This document shows positions 16,959 to 27,988 of a stretch of 64,000 nucleotides of DNA, in pieces; positions within the stretch are counted from its first letter, which is position 1, and every line of letters begins with the position of its first letter. The notes beneath the pieces are model-generated. The model was not told where the DNA came from. It saw only the letters and a list, made by a program, of their open reading frames with translations, and searched no databases. The stretch is from Streptomyces griseocarneus (lineage in GTDB: Bacteria > Actinomycetota > Actinomycetes > Streptomycetales > Streptomycetaceae): NCBI GenBank assembly GCA_003674045.1, contig PENC01000010.1:62001-126000 (forward strand). Reading direction: 5' to 3'. The position numbers and the translations under genes are program-made.

Positions 16959-17182
16959 GAGGCCTCCAGCAGGGACGCCCATGCCTCGATGGCGGGCCGC
17001 TCGGCGAGGTCGGCGAAGTCGGCCGTGACGGCGTGGTCGCGGCGCCAGCGTTCGAGCAGCGTCATGACACGGACCGAGTCCAGGCCGTAGTCGACGAGGT
17101 TCTCGTCCACGGGAATGTCCGCCGGGTCCTCGCCGAGGCAGTCGGCGACGTCCCTGTGAATCTGCTCCAGGGTGAGGGACAT
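16955..17182 (-). CDS. Stand-alone aryl carrier protein (ArCP half of EntB)
   Basis: 75 residues forming one carrier domain: IHRDVADCLGEDPADIP, then LVDYGLDSVRVMTLLERW with Ser about 38 as the phosphopantetheine site, and helix 4 RPAIEAWASLL. It should carry 2,3-DHB from DhbE to the condensation domain of the NRPS. In EntB and DhbB this domain is the C-terminus of the isochorismatase; here it is a separate gene. The ATG follows the isochorismatase stop by 2 nt and uses AAGGAGG inside the last codons of that gene, so the two are translationally coupled. The stop overlaps the NRPS start. Confidence 0.9.
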   Translation of the reverse strand: MSLTLEQIHRDVADCLGEDPADIPVDENLVDYGLDSVRVMTLLERWRRDHAVTADFADLAERPAIEAWASLLEAS

Positions 17183-17184
17183 GC

Positions 17185-17817
17185 TCAGACCTCCTTGAAG
17201 AGCGCGTCGGTGGGGGTGACCACGGCGCAGCGGCCGGCGGCCCAGCGCAGGGCCATGTCGTGGTCCTCGCGGGAGAAGTCGGCGACGGCGTCGGCGGCGA
17301 CGAACGCCTGGATGTCCCGCATCCACGCGTCGGCGGCCGTCATCATGACGCCGATGTGCGCGTACACGCCGGTGAGCACCAGCTGGTCGCGGCCCCACGC
17401 GCGCATCCGGGCCTCCAGGTCGGTCCGGGCGAACGCGCTGTACTTCCACTTGGTGAGCATGGTGTCACCGGGTTCAGGCGCCACGGCGCCCGGCACGGCC
17501 AGGACCTCGGGGTCGTCGGCGACGCCCGGGCCCCAGAAGTCGAGCTGGAGCCCGCGCTCCTCGGGCGTCTGCCCGCCGCGCTGGACGGAGTAGACCACCG
17601 GCACGCCGAGGCGACGGGCCTCCCGCAGCAGGTGGGCGGTGTTGGCGAGCATGCCGGTCAGCGGCTGCTCCCCGGCCGGGAACGCGGACAGGAAGTGCTG
17701 CTGCAGGTCGTGCACGAGCAGCACGGCGCGCGCGGGGTCCGCGGTCCAGGACACACGGTTCGCGGGCAGCTCGTCGGCCGTCGGCAGGGGATAGGAGGAG
17801 ATGGTGGGAAGTGCCAT
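17185..17817 (-). CDS. dhbB: Isochorismatase (2,3-dihydro-2,3-dihydroxybenzoate synthase), without carrier domain
   Basis: 210 residues covering only the hydrolase half of EntB. N-terminal ISSYPLPTADELPANRVSW is typical of siderophore isochorismatases, then LLVHDLQQHFL (catalytic Asp), PVVYSVQRGGQTPEERGLQLDFWGPG, TKWKYSAF (catalytic Lys) and GVYAHIGVMMTAADAWMRDIQ, where Tyr-Ala replaces the cysteine seen in other isochorismatase-like hydrolases. It removes pyruvate from isochorismate. It ends at ALFKEV and the carrier domain follows as its own gene. ATG 17815-17817 with GAAAGG upstream; 14 bp after dhbE. Confidence 0.93.
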   Translation of the reverse strand: MALPTISSYPLPTADELPANRVSWTADPARAVLLVHDLQQHFLSAFPAGEQPLTGMLANTAHLLREARRLGVPVVYSVQRGGQTPEERGLQLDFWGPGVADDPEVLAVPGAVAPEPGDTMLTKWKYSAFARTDLEARMRAWGRDQLVLTGVYAHIGVMMTAADAWMRDIQAFVAADAVADFSREDHDMALRWAAGRCAVVTPTDALFKEV

Positions 17818-17831
17818 GGGAAGTGGGCCTT

Positions 17832-20680
<2,849 letters not shown>

Positions 20681-20731
20681 GGGTTCTCCAGGTCGGGGAG
20701 TACGGACGGGGTGCGCGGGGCGCCGGGCGGG

Positions 20732-21526
20732 TCAGGCCCGGAGGGTGGCACCGCCGTCGACGTACAGGTCGTGCAGGGTGATGTGGCGGGCCTGGTCGGA
20801 GGCCAGGAAGGCGACGGCCTCGGCCACGTCGGCGGGTTCGGCGATGCGGCCGAGCGGTATACCGGTGCGGTACGTGGCCGGGTCGCCCTCCAGGACGGCC
20901 CGTTCCCCGCTCTCGGTGCCACCGGGTGAGGCCGCCCACATGGCGCTCTGCATGTCGGTGCGGGTGGAGCCGGGGCAGACGGTGTTGCAGCGCACACCGT
21001 GCGCGGCGACCTCCAGCCCCAGGCACTTGGTGAACATCGTCGCGGCGGCCTTGGACGCGGCGTAGGCCGCCATGCCGCTGCGGGGGATGCCGGCCGCGTT
21101 GGACGCGACGGTGACGATGCTGCCGCCGCCCCGGGCGGTCATGCGGCGGGCCACGGCCCGCGACACGTGGAAGACCCCGTTGGTGTTGACCGCGAAGACG
21201 GCCGCCCAGTCGGCGTCGTCGAGGTCCAGCACGGGTCCTCCGCGCAGGATGCCGGCGACGTTGACCGCGATGTCCAGGGGCCCCAGGGTGTCCTCGGCCT
21301 CGGCGACCAGCCGCTCCACGGCCGCGGCGTCGGTGACGTCCAGGGGGCGGGCGGTCACCCGGTCGCCCAGCCGTGCGGCCGTGGCCGCCACCGCGGTGGC
21401 GTCGAGGTCGGTGGCCAGCACCCGGGCGCCGCGTTCGGCCAGGGCCGTCACCACGGCTTCGCCGATGCCCCGGGCCGCTCCGGTGACGAGGGCGAGCCGC
21501 CCTTCCAGACTCTGTTCCGTGCTCAC
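20732..21526 (-). CDS. dhbA: 2,3-dihydro-2,3-dihydroxybenzoate dehydrogenase
   Basis: 264-residue SDR. NAD-binding LVTGAARGIGEAV (about 12-24), NVAGILRGGPVLD, catalytic Ser/Tyr/Lys in IVTVASNAAGIPRSGMAAYAASKAA (YxxxK about 161-165) and C-terminal DLYVDGGATL. The segment CLGLEVAAHGVRCNTVCPGSTRTDMQ is characteristic of EntA/DhbA. It oxidises 2,3-diDHB to 2,3-DHB with NAD+. The GTG start overlaps the stop of the binding-protein gene (GTGA). Confidence 0.94.
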   Translation of the reverse strand: MSTEQSLEGRLALVTGAARGIGEAVVTALAERGARVLATDLDATAVAATAARLGDRVTARPLDVTDAAAVERLVAEAEDTLGPLDIAVNVAGILRGGPVLDLDDADWAAVFAVNTNGVFHVSRAVARRMTARGGGSIVTVASNAAGIPRSGMAAYAASKAAATMFTKCLGLEVAAHGVRCNTVCPGSTRTDMQSAMWAASPGGTESGERAVLEGDPATYRTGIPLGRIAEPADVAEAVAFLASDQARHITLHDLYVDGGATLRA

Positions 21527-22509
21527 TTGACCATGGCCTTCCGGATGTCGTCGAGGACGGAGGCCGCGGCCTCCGCGCCGCCCAGGCTCGTCCACTTGGA
21601 GCCGTCGATCACCGTCGCCTGTCCGTCGCCGACAGCCTTCAGCTGCTGGTAGGCGGGCTTCTTCGTGAGCTGGTCGAGGAGCCCGGCGTCCGGACCGGCC
21701 GACGACAGCGTGCCGATGAACAGCCAGTCGCCGTCGATCTCCTTGAGGTTCTCGTCGCTGATCGGCGTCGAGTGGCCCTTGCCCTGCTCGTTCTGGATGC
21801 CGGGCCGCTTGAAGCCGAGGTCCTTCAGCACGTCGCTGATGAACACGCCCTGCTGCATGACGGCGGTGCCCTTCGCGGAGTAGCGCGCGACGGACACGGT
21901 GCTGCCGGCCTTGGGGCCGAGGTCCTTCTTCAGAGCCGCGGCCCGGGTGTCGTAGTCGGTGAGGAGCTTCGTGGCCTCGTCGGCCTTGCCCAGGGCCTTG
22001 CCGGCCAGCTGGAGCGACGTCTTCCAGTTCTTGCCGTTGCCGATCGTGACGACCGTGGGGGCGATCTTCTTCAGCTGTGCCAGCACCTGCTCGTCGGCCA
22101 GCTGCCCGGCGAGGATGACATCGGGCTTGGCCCGTAGGACCTTCTCGATGTCCGGGCCGGTCACCGCGCCGACCACGGGGATGCCCTGGGCCTGCGCGCT
22201 CAGGTACCCGGGGGCGCCCTTCTGCCCGCGGCCCGCGGCCAGTCCGACCGGCTTGACGCCGAGGGCCAGCGCGGAGTCCAGGTCCATCTCGCTGAGCGCC
22301 ACGACCCGCTTGGGGGCCGCGGGCACCTTCACCTCCGCGCCGGTGGCGTCGGTGACCGTCGTGCCGCTCTTGGCCGTGGATCCGTCCGACGGGGAGTCGT
22401 TGTCCGAGGACGAGGAGCCGCAGGCGCTCAGGACGAGTCCGCAGACGAGGGCCACGGCCGCCGTGGCGGTACGACGGGCGGATCGGGAAGGAAGGTGAGG
22501 CGGCGTCAT
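21523..22509 (-). CDS. Ferric-siderophore substrate-binding lipoprotein (FecB/FepB-like)
   Basis: 328 residues. Signal peptide TATAAVALVCGLVLSAC with lipobox LSAC (Cys about 30), a Ser/Gly/Asp linker, then a class III binding fold: APKRVVALSEMDLDSALALGVKPVGLA, DIEKVLRAKPDVILAG, EQVLAQLKKIAPTV, GVFISDVLKDLGFKRPG. It binds the ferric catecholate at the outer face of the membrane and hands it to the permeases encoded divergently at 22690. First gene of the biosynthetic operon, so uptake and synthesis share one message. GGAG lies 10 nt before the ATG; the iron box lies about 140 bp upstream. Confidence 0.92.
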   Translation of the reverse strand: MTPPHLPSRSARRTATAAVALVCGLVLSACGSSSSDNDSPSDGSTAKSGTTVTDATGAEVKVPAAPKRVVALSEMDLDSALALGVKPVGLAAGRGQKGAPGYLSAQAQGIPVVGAVTGPDIEKVLRAKPDVILAGQLADEQVLAQLKKIAPTVVTIGNGKNWKTSLQLAGKALGKADEATKLLTDYDTRAAALKKDLGPKAGSTVSVARYSAKGTAVMQQGVFISDVLKDLGFKRPGIQNEQGKGHSTPISDENLKEIDGDWLFIGTLSSAGPDAGLLDQLTKKPAYQQLKAVGDGQATVIDGSKWTSLGGAEAAASVLDDIRKAMVK

Positions 22510-22647
22510 GGCCTGGAGTCTCCGTTGTTCGGCTGTCGTGGCCCGGAAGGGCCGGTACTGCGGTTTGTCCGCGCCGTCGAGGCATGCGGAACGACCGGCA
22601 CCCGGACATACGGATGCTCGGACGGCCCATCAGCAGCGGACGAGTGC

Positions 22648-22666
22648 TTAGGTTAGGCTAACCATA
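22648..22666. promoter_or_regulatory. Iron box in the divergent promoter of importer and biosynthesis operons
   Basis: TTAGGTTAGGCTAACCATA matches the DmdR/IdeR consensus at 17 of 19 positions. It is the best iron box in the window and probably controls both divergent operons. Confidence 0.92.
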
Positions 22667-22689
22667 TGTCGATGACGAGGGGGTTGCTG

Positions 22690-23745
22690 GTGAAATCTGA
22701 ATCCGGGCACCGGAAGCGACCGTTCCAGGGGCACCCTGTCGCCCCGGCCGCGGTGACCCTCCTCGTCCTGCTGCTGGGCCTGTGCCTGCTGTCGCTGCTC
22801 ATCGGCACCGGATCCAGCTCACCGGCCCGCGCCTGGGACTACCTCCTCGGCGACTCCTCGGCCCGCGCCGACCCGCAACTGCGCCTGGCCGTCATGGACG
22901 TACGGCTGCCCCGCACGCTGGCCGCCGTCCTGGTCGGCGTCTGCCTCGGCACGGCGGGATGCCTGCTGCAGGCCGCGACCCGCAACCCGCTCGCCGAGAC
23001 CGGACTGCTCGGAGTGAACTCCGGGGCCGCGTTCGCCGTCGTCGTCGGCCTCACCTACTTCGGGGCCACCTCCACGACGGCACTGCTGCTGTGGGCGCTG
23101 TGCGGAGGCATGGCCGCCAGCGCGGTCGTCCTCCTGCTGGCAGCGAGTGGCCGCGCCGCGGGCTCACCGCTGCGCCTGGTCCTCGCCGGCGCGGCACTCG
23201 GCGCCACCTTCCACGGCATGACCTCCTACGTCCTGCTCGGCAGTCAGTCCACCTTCGACGTCTACCGCTACTGGACCATCGGCTCGCTCGCCGGTGTGCA
23301 CACCTCCGACCTGCTGCCGCTGCTGCCGCTGGCCGCCGTGGGCGTCCTGGTCGCACTCGGCTGCGCCCGCCCCCTGTCCGCGCTCGGACTCGGCGACGAC
23401 AGCGCCCGCTCACTGGGCCACCACCCAGGGCGCGTCCGCCTGGTCGTCGCGGGCGCCGTCTCGCTGCTGGCCGGCTGCGCCGTCGCCGTCGCCGGGCCGA
23501 TCGCCTTCCTCGGCCTGCTGGCCCCCTATGCCGCCCGCGCCGTGGCCGGAGCGCGCATGACCGGTCAGCTCGTGCTGTCGGCCCTGATCGCCGCCGATGT
23601 GATGATCGCCGCAGACGTCCTCGCACGCGTGGTCATCCGCCCCTGGGAGACGCCGGTCAGTGTGCTGCTGGCCTTCGTCGGCGGCCCGTTGCTCGTCTGG
23701 ATCGCCCGTTCTTCCCGCCTGTCCACCGCCGGAGCCACGTCATGA
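22690..23745 (+). CDS. FecCD-family iron-siderophore ABC permease 1
   Basis: 351 residues with about nine membrane helices. Family hallmarks: DVRLPRTLAAVLVGVCLGTAGCLLQAATRNPLAETGLLGVNSGAAFAVV (about 75-125) and GPIAFLGLLAPYAARAVAG, the coupling region. GTG 22690 is chosen because GAGGGGG lies 6 nt upstream. The earlier in-frame ATGs at 22666 and 22672 overlap or abut the iron box and have no ribosome-binding site. The stop overlaps the next start (ATGA). Forms the membrane channel with permease 2. Confidence 0.92.
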   Translation: MKSESGHRKRPFQGHPVAPAAVTLLVLLLGLCLLSLLIGTGSSSPARAWDYLLGDSSARADPQLRLAVMDVRLPRTLAAVLVGVCLGTAGCLLQAATRNPLAETGLLGVNSGAAFAVVVGLTYFGATSTTALLLWALCGGMAASAVVLLLAASGRAAGSPLRLVLAGAALGATFHGMTSYVLLGSQSTFDVYRYWTIGSLAGVHTSDLLPLLPLAAVGVLVALGCARPLSALGLGDDSARSLGHHPGRVRLVVAGAVSLLAGCAVAVAGPIAFLGLLAPYAARAVAGARMTGQLVLSALIAADVMIAADVLARVVIRPWETPVSVLLAFVGGPLLVWIARSSRLSTAGATS

Positions 23746-24851
23746 CCACCTCCGCATCCCGGCCGGGCCCGGGCGCCGAGCACACCGCCTCTCCGGCATC
23801 CCCTGTCGACGTCACTCCGCCGGACAGCCTGGTGCTGCGCACCGGCACGCTCTCCTGGCTGTTCCCGCGGCGTGGCGCGCTGGTCGCCGCGTTCCTCGTG
23901 CCGCTGCTCTTCCTGCTCGTCGCGCTGGCCGTGATGGCGAGTTCGACAGGCATGAGCCTGTCGGAAACCGTCTCCGGCCTGCTGGGCACCGGCGACCCGG
24001 GCACCGTCATGGTCGTACGGGACTTCCGGCTGCCGCGCGTCTGCGTCGGGCTCATGGTCGGCGCCGCGCTCGGTGTGGCGGGCTGCCTCACGCAGACCCT
24101 GGCGGGCAACCGGCTGGCCACTCCAGACCTCCTGGGCGTCAACGAAGGCGCCACCGCGGCGGTGGTGGCCGCGGCCGCCGGATCCTCGACCGGCATGATC
24201 GGCCACTGGTGGCTCGGCCCGCTCGGGGCCGTGGCGGCGGCGGTCCTGGTCGTGCTGTGCGCGGGCGGGGCCGGTGGTGCCGGATACCGCGTGCTGGTCG
24301 TGGGCATCGGTGTGTCCACCTTCGTCGGGGCGGTCGGCGATCTCGTGATGTCGCGTCAGAACGACAACACGGCAGGCGGAGTGTTCCTCTGGGCCGTCGG
24401 CAGCCTCAACGGCCGCGACTGGCACGTCGGAACCCCGATGCTGATCGGCCTGCTGTTCCTCCTGCCGCTCGCCCTCGCCGCCGGACACCGGCTGCAACTG
24501 CTGCGGTTCGACGACGACACGGCCGCCGGCCTCGGCGTCGACCTGCGTCGGCTGCGCGCCGCCGCGCTCGCGCTCGCCGTCGCCCTGGCCGGCCTGGCCG
24601 TCGGGGTGGGCGGCCCCATCGCCTTTGTGGCACTCGCCGCCCCGATCCTCGCCGGACGCCTCAGCGGCCCCACCCGGGTGCCGGTGCTCGGCTCCGCGCT
24701 CACCGGGGCCGCCCTGATCGCCGCGGCCGACGCCCTCGGCCGCGTGATCGCCCCCGTCGAGCTCCCCGTCGGGGTCGTCACCAGCGTGCTCGGCGGCCCC
24801 TTCCTCCTCTGGGTCCTCTTCCGCGCGGACCGCACCACCGGAAAGGCATGA
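23742..24851 (+). CDS. FecCD-family iron-siderophore ABC permease 2
   Basis: 369 residues. A hydrophilic N-terminal extension of about 45 residues precedes the first helix (LVAAFLVPLLFLLVALAVM). Typical motifs: DFRLPRVCVGLMVGAALGVAGCLTQTLAGNRLATPDLLGVNEGA and GGPIAFVALAAPILAGRLSG. The ATG overlaps the stop of permease 1 by 4 nt. Partner of the first permease in a heterodimeric transmembrane channel. Confidence 0.92.
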   Translation: MTTSASRPGPGAEHTASPASPVDVTPPDSLVLRTGTLSWLFPRRGALVAAFLVPLLFLLVALAVMASSTGMSLSETVSGLLGTGDPGTVMVVRDFRLPRVCVGLMVGAALGVAGCLTQTLAGNRLATPDLLGVNEGATAAVVAAAAGSSTGMIGHWWLGPLGAVAAAVLVVLCAGGAGGAGYRVLVVGIGVSTFVGAVGDLVMSRQNDNTAGGVFLWAVGSLNGRDWHVGTPMLIGLLFLLPLALAAGHRLQLLRFDDDTAAGLGVDLRRLRAAALALAVALAGLAVGVGGPIAFVALAAPILAGRLSGPTRVPVLGSALTGAALIAAADALGRVIAPVELPVGVVTSVLGGPFLLWVLFRADRTTGKA

Positions 24852-24858
24852 ACACCCC

Positions 24859-25695
24859 ATGACCGACGCCACCCCGGGTCCGGAAGCGCCCGGCCCGGAA
24901 GCCCGCAGCCCGGAAGTCCCCGGCCTGGAGGTCCGCGGCCTGCGGGCCGGTTACCCCGGCCGCCCCGTCGTCCACGACGTGGACCTGACCGTCCCCGCCG
25001 GTCACGTGGCCGCGATCGTCGGCCCCAACGGCTGCGGCAAGTCGACGCTCCTGCGCACGATCGCCCGGCTGCACCGCCCCGACGCGGGCGGCGTGCACGC
25101 CGACGGCGCCGACATCTGGAAACTGACCCAGCGTCAGGCCGCGCACAAGGTGGCGATGCTTCCCCAGTCGCCGCGCGCGCCGGAGGGCGTCACCGTGGCC
25201 GGCTTGGTCCGCTACGGCCGCCACCCGCACCAGGGCCTGCTGCGCCAGTGGTCGCGCGAGGACGAACGCGCCGTCCGCGACGCCCTGGAGGCCACGGGCA
25301 CCACCGAACTGGCCGCCGAACGACTGGACCGGCTCTCCGGCGGCCAGCGCCAGCGCTGCTGGCTCGCCATGGTGCTCGCCCAGCACACCCCGGTCGTCCT
25401 GCTCGACGAACCCACCAGCGCCCTGGACCTCGGCCATGTCGTCGACGTCCTCGAACTCGTCCGCGAAGTCGCCGCGGCCGGCCGGACCGTCGTCATGGTC
25501 CTGCACGACCTGGCCTCCGCGGCACGGTACGCCGACACACTGATCGCCATGAAGGACGGGCACGTCATCACCCAGGGGCCGCCCCGGGACACGGTGGACG
25601 AGGCGCTGGTCAAGGAGCTCTACCGCGTCGAGGCCGACATCCTGCGCGCCCCCGGCGACGCCTCGCCGGTCGTCGTCCCCCGGGCGCGCGGCTGA
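24859..25695 (+). CDS. Iron-siderophore ABC transporter ATPase (FecE/FepC type)
   Basis: 278 residues. Walker A GPNGCGKST (about 55-63), Q-loop LPQSPRAPEG, family mark VRYGRHPHQ, signature LSGGQRQR, Walker B VVLLDEPTSALD, and H-loop MVLHDLASAARYAD. The N-terminus carries an unusual Pro/Glu-rich repeat (about 5-28, GPEAPGPEA... PEVPGLE) ahead of the domain. It powers the two upstream permeases; 7 bp separates it from permease 2. The operon ends here. Confidence 0.93.
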   Translation: MTDATPGPEAPGPEARSPEVPGLEVRGLRAGYPGRPVVHDVDLTVPAGHVAAIVGPNGCGKSTLLRTIARLHRPDAGGVHADGADIWKLTQRQAAHKVAMLPQSPRAPEGVTVAGLVRYGRHPHQGLLRQWSREDERAVRDALEATGTTELAAERLDRLSGGQRQRCWLAMVLAQHTPVVLLDEPTSALDLGHVVDVLELVREVAAAGRTVVMVLHDLASAARYADTLIAMKDGHVITQGPPRDTVDEALVKELYRVEADILRAPGDASPVVVPRARG

Positions 25696-25715
25696 GCGCT
25701 TCCCGGTACGCCGGT

Positions 25716-25729
25716 GTTTCGCGGGAAAC
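25716..25729. other. parS-like 14-mer
   Basis: GTTTCGCGGGAAAC matches the ParB site consensus GTTTCACGTGAAAC at 12 of 14. It lies between convergent genes and could instead be a small transcription-stop hairpin (TGTTTC/GAAACA). Confidence 0.25.
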
Positions 25730-25759
25730 AGCCGTTCAGCGGCCCTTCGGCGCGGTCGG

Positions 25760-26134
25760 TCACTGGGCCCATGGCGGTGTGATGACGGTGTCGCCGATGG
25801 TCGCCCGCATGCCCGCCGAGGTCACGGCGGTGAGCGTCGCGAGGGTGTTCGGGCAGGCGTTGCGCAGCCGCAGGAGGGCGTGGGCGGGCACGATGAGGGC
25901 GTCCCCGGGGCCGGCGGTCACCTCCTGTCCGGCGATGTCGGCCGACACCTTGCCCTCGGTGACCACGAAGACCTCTTCCCGGTCCATGTGATGGTCCTCG
26001 CTCTGCGCGCCCGGCGCTATCTCCAGTGCCCAGACGGCCAGTTCGGTACTGCCGCGCGAGGGGACGGCGAGCGGACGGAAGGTGAAGCCGTGGCGTTCGA
26101 AGACCGGCGCGTCGGCCAGCGTGGACAGGGGCAT
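25760..26134 (-). CDS. Cupin-domain protein
   Basis: 124 residues forming one small beta-barrel. The metal motif is EDHHMDREEVFVVTEGKVSA (two His and a Glu, about 53-66), with the second part ITAGPGDALIVPAHALLRLRN where the final His sits. Function unknown; small cupins act as isomerases, dioxygenases or binding proteins. ATG 26132-26134 has AGGAGG upstream. It is transcribed divergently from a MarR regulator across two matching operators, so the regulator most likely controls it. Confidence 0.8.
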   Translation of the reverse strand: MPLSTLADAPVFERHGFTFRPLAVPSRGSTELAVWALEIAPGAQSEDHHMDREEVFVVTEGKVSADIAGQEVTAGPGDALIVPAHALLRLRNACPNTLATLTAVTSAGMRATIGDTVITPPWAQ

Positions 26135-26150
26135 GGGACCCTCCTGAAAT

Positions 26151-26171
26151 ATGGTCAACCTGATTGACCAT
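26151..26171. promoter_or_regulatory. MarR operator site A
   Basis: ATGGTCAA-N5-TTGACCAT, a perfect 8-bp inverted repeat, 17 bp from the cupin start. Confidence 0.8.
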
Positions 26172-26195
26172 GTCACCGTAAGTGCTGTGCGAACA

Positions 26196-26216
26196 TAGGT
26201 CAACCACGTTGACCAT
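26196..26216. promoter_or_regulatory. MarR operator site B
   Basis: GGTCAA-N5-TTGACC with flanks TA and AT, almost identical to site A and centred 45 bp from it, just before the MarR ribosome-binding site. Confidence 0.8.
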
Positions 26217-26233
26217 CTCCTCCAGGAGGGCCG

Positions 26234-26710
26234 ATGCCGTCCCACTCCCACCCCGGACCCGGCCAGATCCCCCTGCAACTGGCTGTTGTCCACCGGGCGA
26301 TGACGGACGATTTCCACGCCCGTCTGGCCGAACTGGGCCGTGAACCACTGCGCCCGGCCCACGGCTACACCTTCCGCTACCTCGCCGCCCATCCGGCCGC
26401 GACCACGGTCGATCTCGCCGCCCACCTCGGCATCACCAAACAGGCGGCCTCCAAGGCCGTGGCCGAGCTCCAGGACTGGGGCTACGTCGAACGCCTCCCG
26501 CATCCGACCGACAAACGAGCCCAGCTCCTCACCCTCACCGAACGCGGTCACGACTACCTGCGCCTGGCCGACAAACTGTGGGCGGACGTCGAACGGCACC
26601 TCGGCGAAGTCATCGGGCCCGACCAGCTCGCCACCCTCAGCCGGGCCCTGCGCACCTACATCGACCACACCTACGGCGACCAGGCCGTCCCCTTCCGCCC
26701 GGTGTGGTGA
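26234..26710 (+). CDS. MarR-family transcriptional regulator
   Basis: 158 residues. Winged helix: TTVDLAAHLGITKQAASKAVAELQDWGYVERLPHPTDKRAQLLTLT (about 55-102), where the DKR in the wing is the MarR hallmark. Helices at both ends form the dimer. CAGGAGGG precedes the ATG. The two GGTCAA-N5-TTGACC sites between this gene and the cupin gene are the obvious targets, predicting repression of both genes. The ligand is unknown. Confidence 0.87.
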   Translation: MPSHSHPGPGQIPLQLAVVHRAMTDDFHARLAELGREPLRPAHGYTFRYLAAHPAATTVDLAAHLGITKQAASKAVAELQDWGYVERLPHPTDKRAQLLTLTERGHDYLRLADKLWADVERHLGEVIGPDQLATLSRALRTYIDHTYGDQAVPFRPVW

Positions 26711-26900
26711 AGGGCAACCCGCACCCGTCCGGTCGCCGGGAGGCCGTCACCGTGCGGCTTGCTCGCCTAGCCGACCCGCGACCGTCAGGCCGTGTCGACG
26801 ATGCGAGGCGGGAGGCCCTGGTCCGGGGCATGGAACCGCGCTCCGGACGCAGGCCCCTGCCGGGGCCGGGCACGAGGACGCCCGTACCCCGGCAGAGCCT

Positions 26901-27866
26901 TCAGCGCGCCCTTCCCCGTGGTTTGAGTGGTACTGGAGGCAGTTCGGGAGCGGGCAGCCGGGCCCCTTCGTAGCCGTGCACCTCGCCGAAACGGGAGCCG
27001 GTCGTCCAGTCCTCGCGGGCCTGCGCGATCTCCTCGTGGGAACGACCGACGAAGTTCCACCACATGACAATGCGTTCCTCGAACGGCTCGCCGCCGAGCA
27101 GCATGAACGTGCTGTCCGCATCGGCGCGGACCGGGAGTTCGGCGCGGCCGCAGCCCAGGTAGAGCATGGAGCCGGGTGCGAGGCGTACGCCGTCCACCTC
27201 CGCCTCGCCGGACATGGTCAGCGCCGCGTATTCGAAGTCCGGCCGGACCGGGAGGCGTGCCGAGGCCCCCGCGGCCAGGGCGATGTCCGCTCCCACCAGC
27301 GGGCTGAACGTGGTGGCGGGGGAGACCGCGCCGTCGAGCTCGCCCATGACGACCGTGGCGCGCAGCCCGCCGCCCGTCACCTGCGGCAGCTCGGCGTGGT
27401 GCTCCCACATCGGGGCCGTGTGCCGGTGGCCCTCCGGCAGCGCGACCCACAGCTGGGCACCGTGCAGCAGGGGCAGGTGATCGCGCGGCGACTCCTCGGA
27501 GTGCGCGATGGCGCGCCCCGCCGTCATCAGCCCCAGCTGTCCGGGCCGCAGGGTCCGGAGGCTGCCCAGGCTGTCCCGGTGCAGCACTTCGCCCTCATGG
27601 AGCCAGCTGACGGTCTGGAGGCCCATGTGCGGGTGCGGCGGCACCTGCATCCCCGGCTCGTCGGCGATGTTGTCGGGCCCGTAGTGGTCGACGAAGCACC
27701 ACGCGCCCACCATGCGCCGCCCCAGGCTGGGCAGCAGGCGCCGCACGACCGTGCTCTCGCCGAGCGGGACCGTCTTCGCGGGCAGCAGGTCACGTACCGG
27801 CTGTGCCATGACGTCCGCGCGGCCGCCGCACACGGCCGGGGCGGGCCGGAGATCGAGATTGCTCAT
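26901..27866 (-). CDS. Pirin family protein
   Basis: 321 residues, two cupin domains. N-terminal metal site HPHMGLQTVSWLHEGEVLHRDS (about 78-99) gives the His/His/His/Glu set with HGAQLWVALPE further on. The C-terminal pirin_C domain (about 175-290) includes GEPFEERIVMWWNFVGRSHEEIAQAREDW. Bacterial pirins often have quercetinase activity or modulate dehydrogenases; the physiological role is unclear. It stands alone, with 190 bp of unassigned DNA separating it from the MarR gene. Confidence 0.9.
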   Translation of the reverse strand: MSNLDLRPAPAVCGGRADVMAQPVRDLLPAKTVPLGESTVVRRLLPSLGRRMVGAWCFVDHYGPDNIADEPGMQVPPHPHMGLQTVSWLHEGEVLHRDSLGSLRTLRPGQLGLMTAGRAIAHSEESPRDHLPLLHGAQLWVALPEGHRHTAPMWEHHAELPQVTGGGLRATVVMGELDGAVSPATTFSPLVGADIALAAGASARLPVRPDFEYAALTMSGEAEVDGVRLAPGSMLYLGCGRAELPVRADADSTFMLLGGEPFEERIVMWWNFVGRSHEEIAQAREDWTTGSRFGEVHGYEGARLPAPELPPVPLKPRGRAR

Positions 27867-27988
27867 GCCAGCACTGTGCCATCGGGGGCCACCGAGCGGC
27901 AGGGCTGTGGACAGCCGGCTGCGCCGCCTGGCCGCACTCCTTCACCGCGCAAGATGCGCAGGGCTTCACCGGCGTGGTGGACGAGTCT

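Noticed and set aside
22782..23741. Long plus-strand frame ahead of permease 2
   Set aside because: Out-of-frame with permease 1 and Arg-rich; permease 2 starts at 23742.
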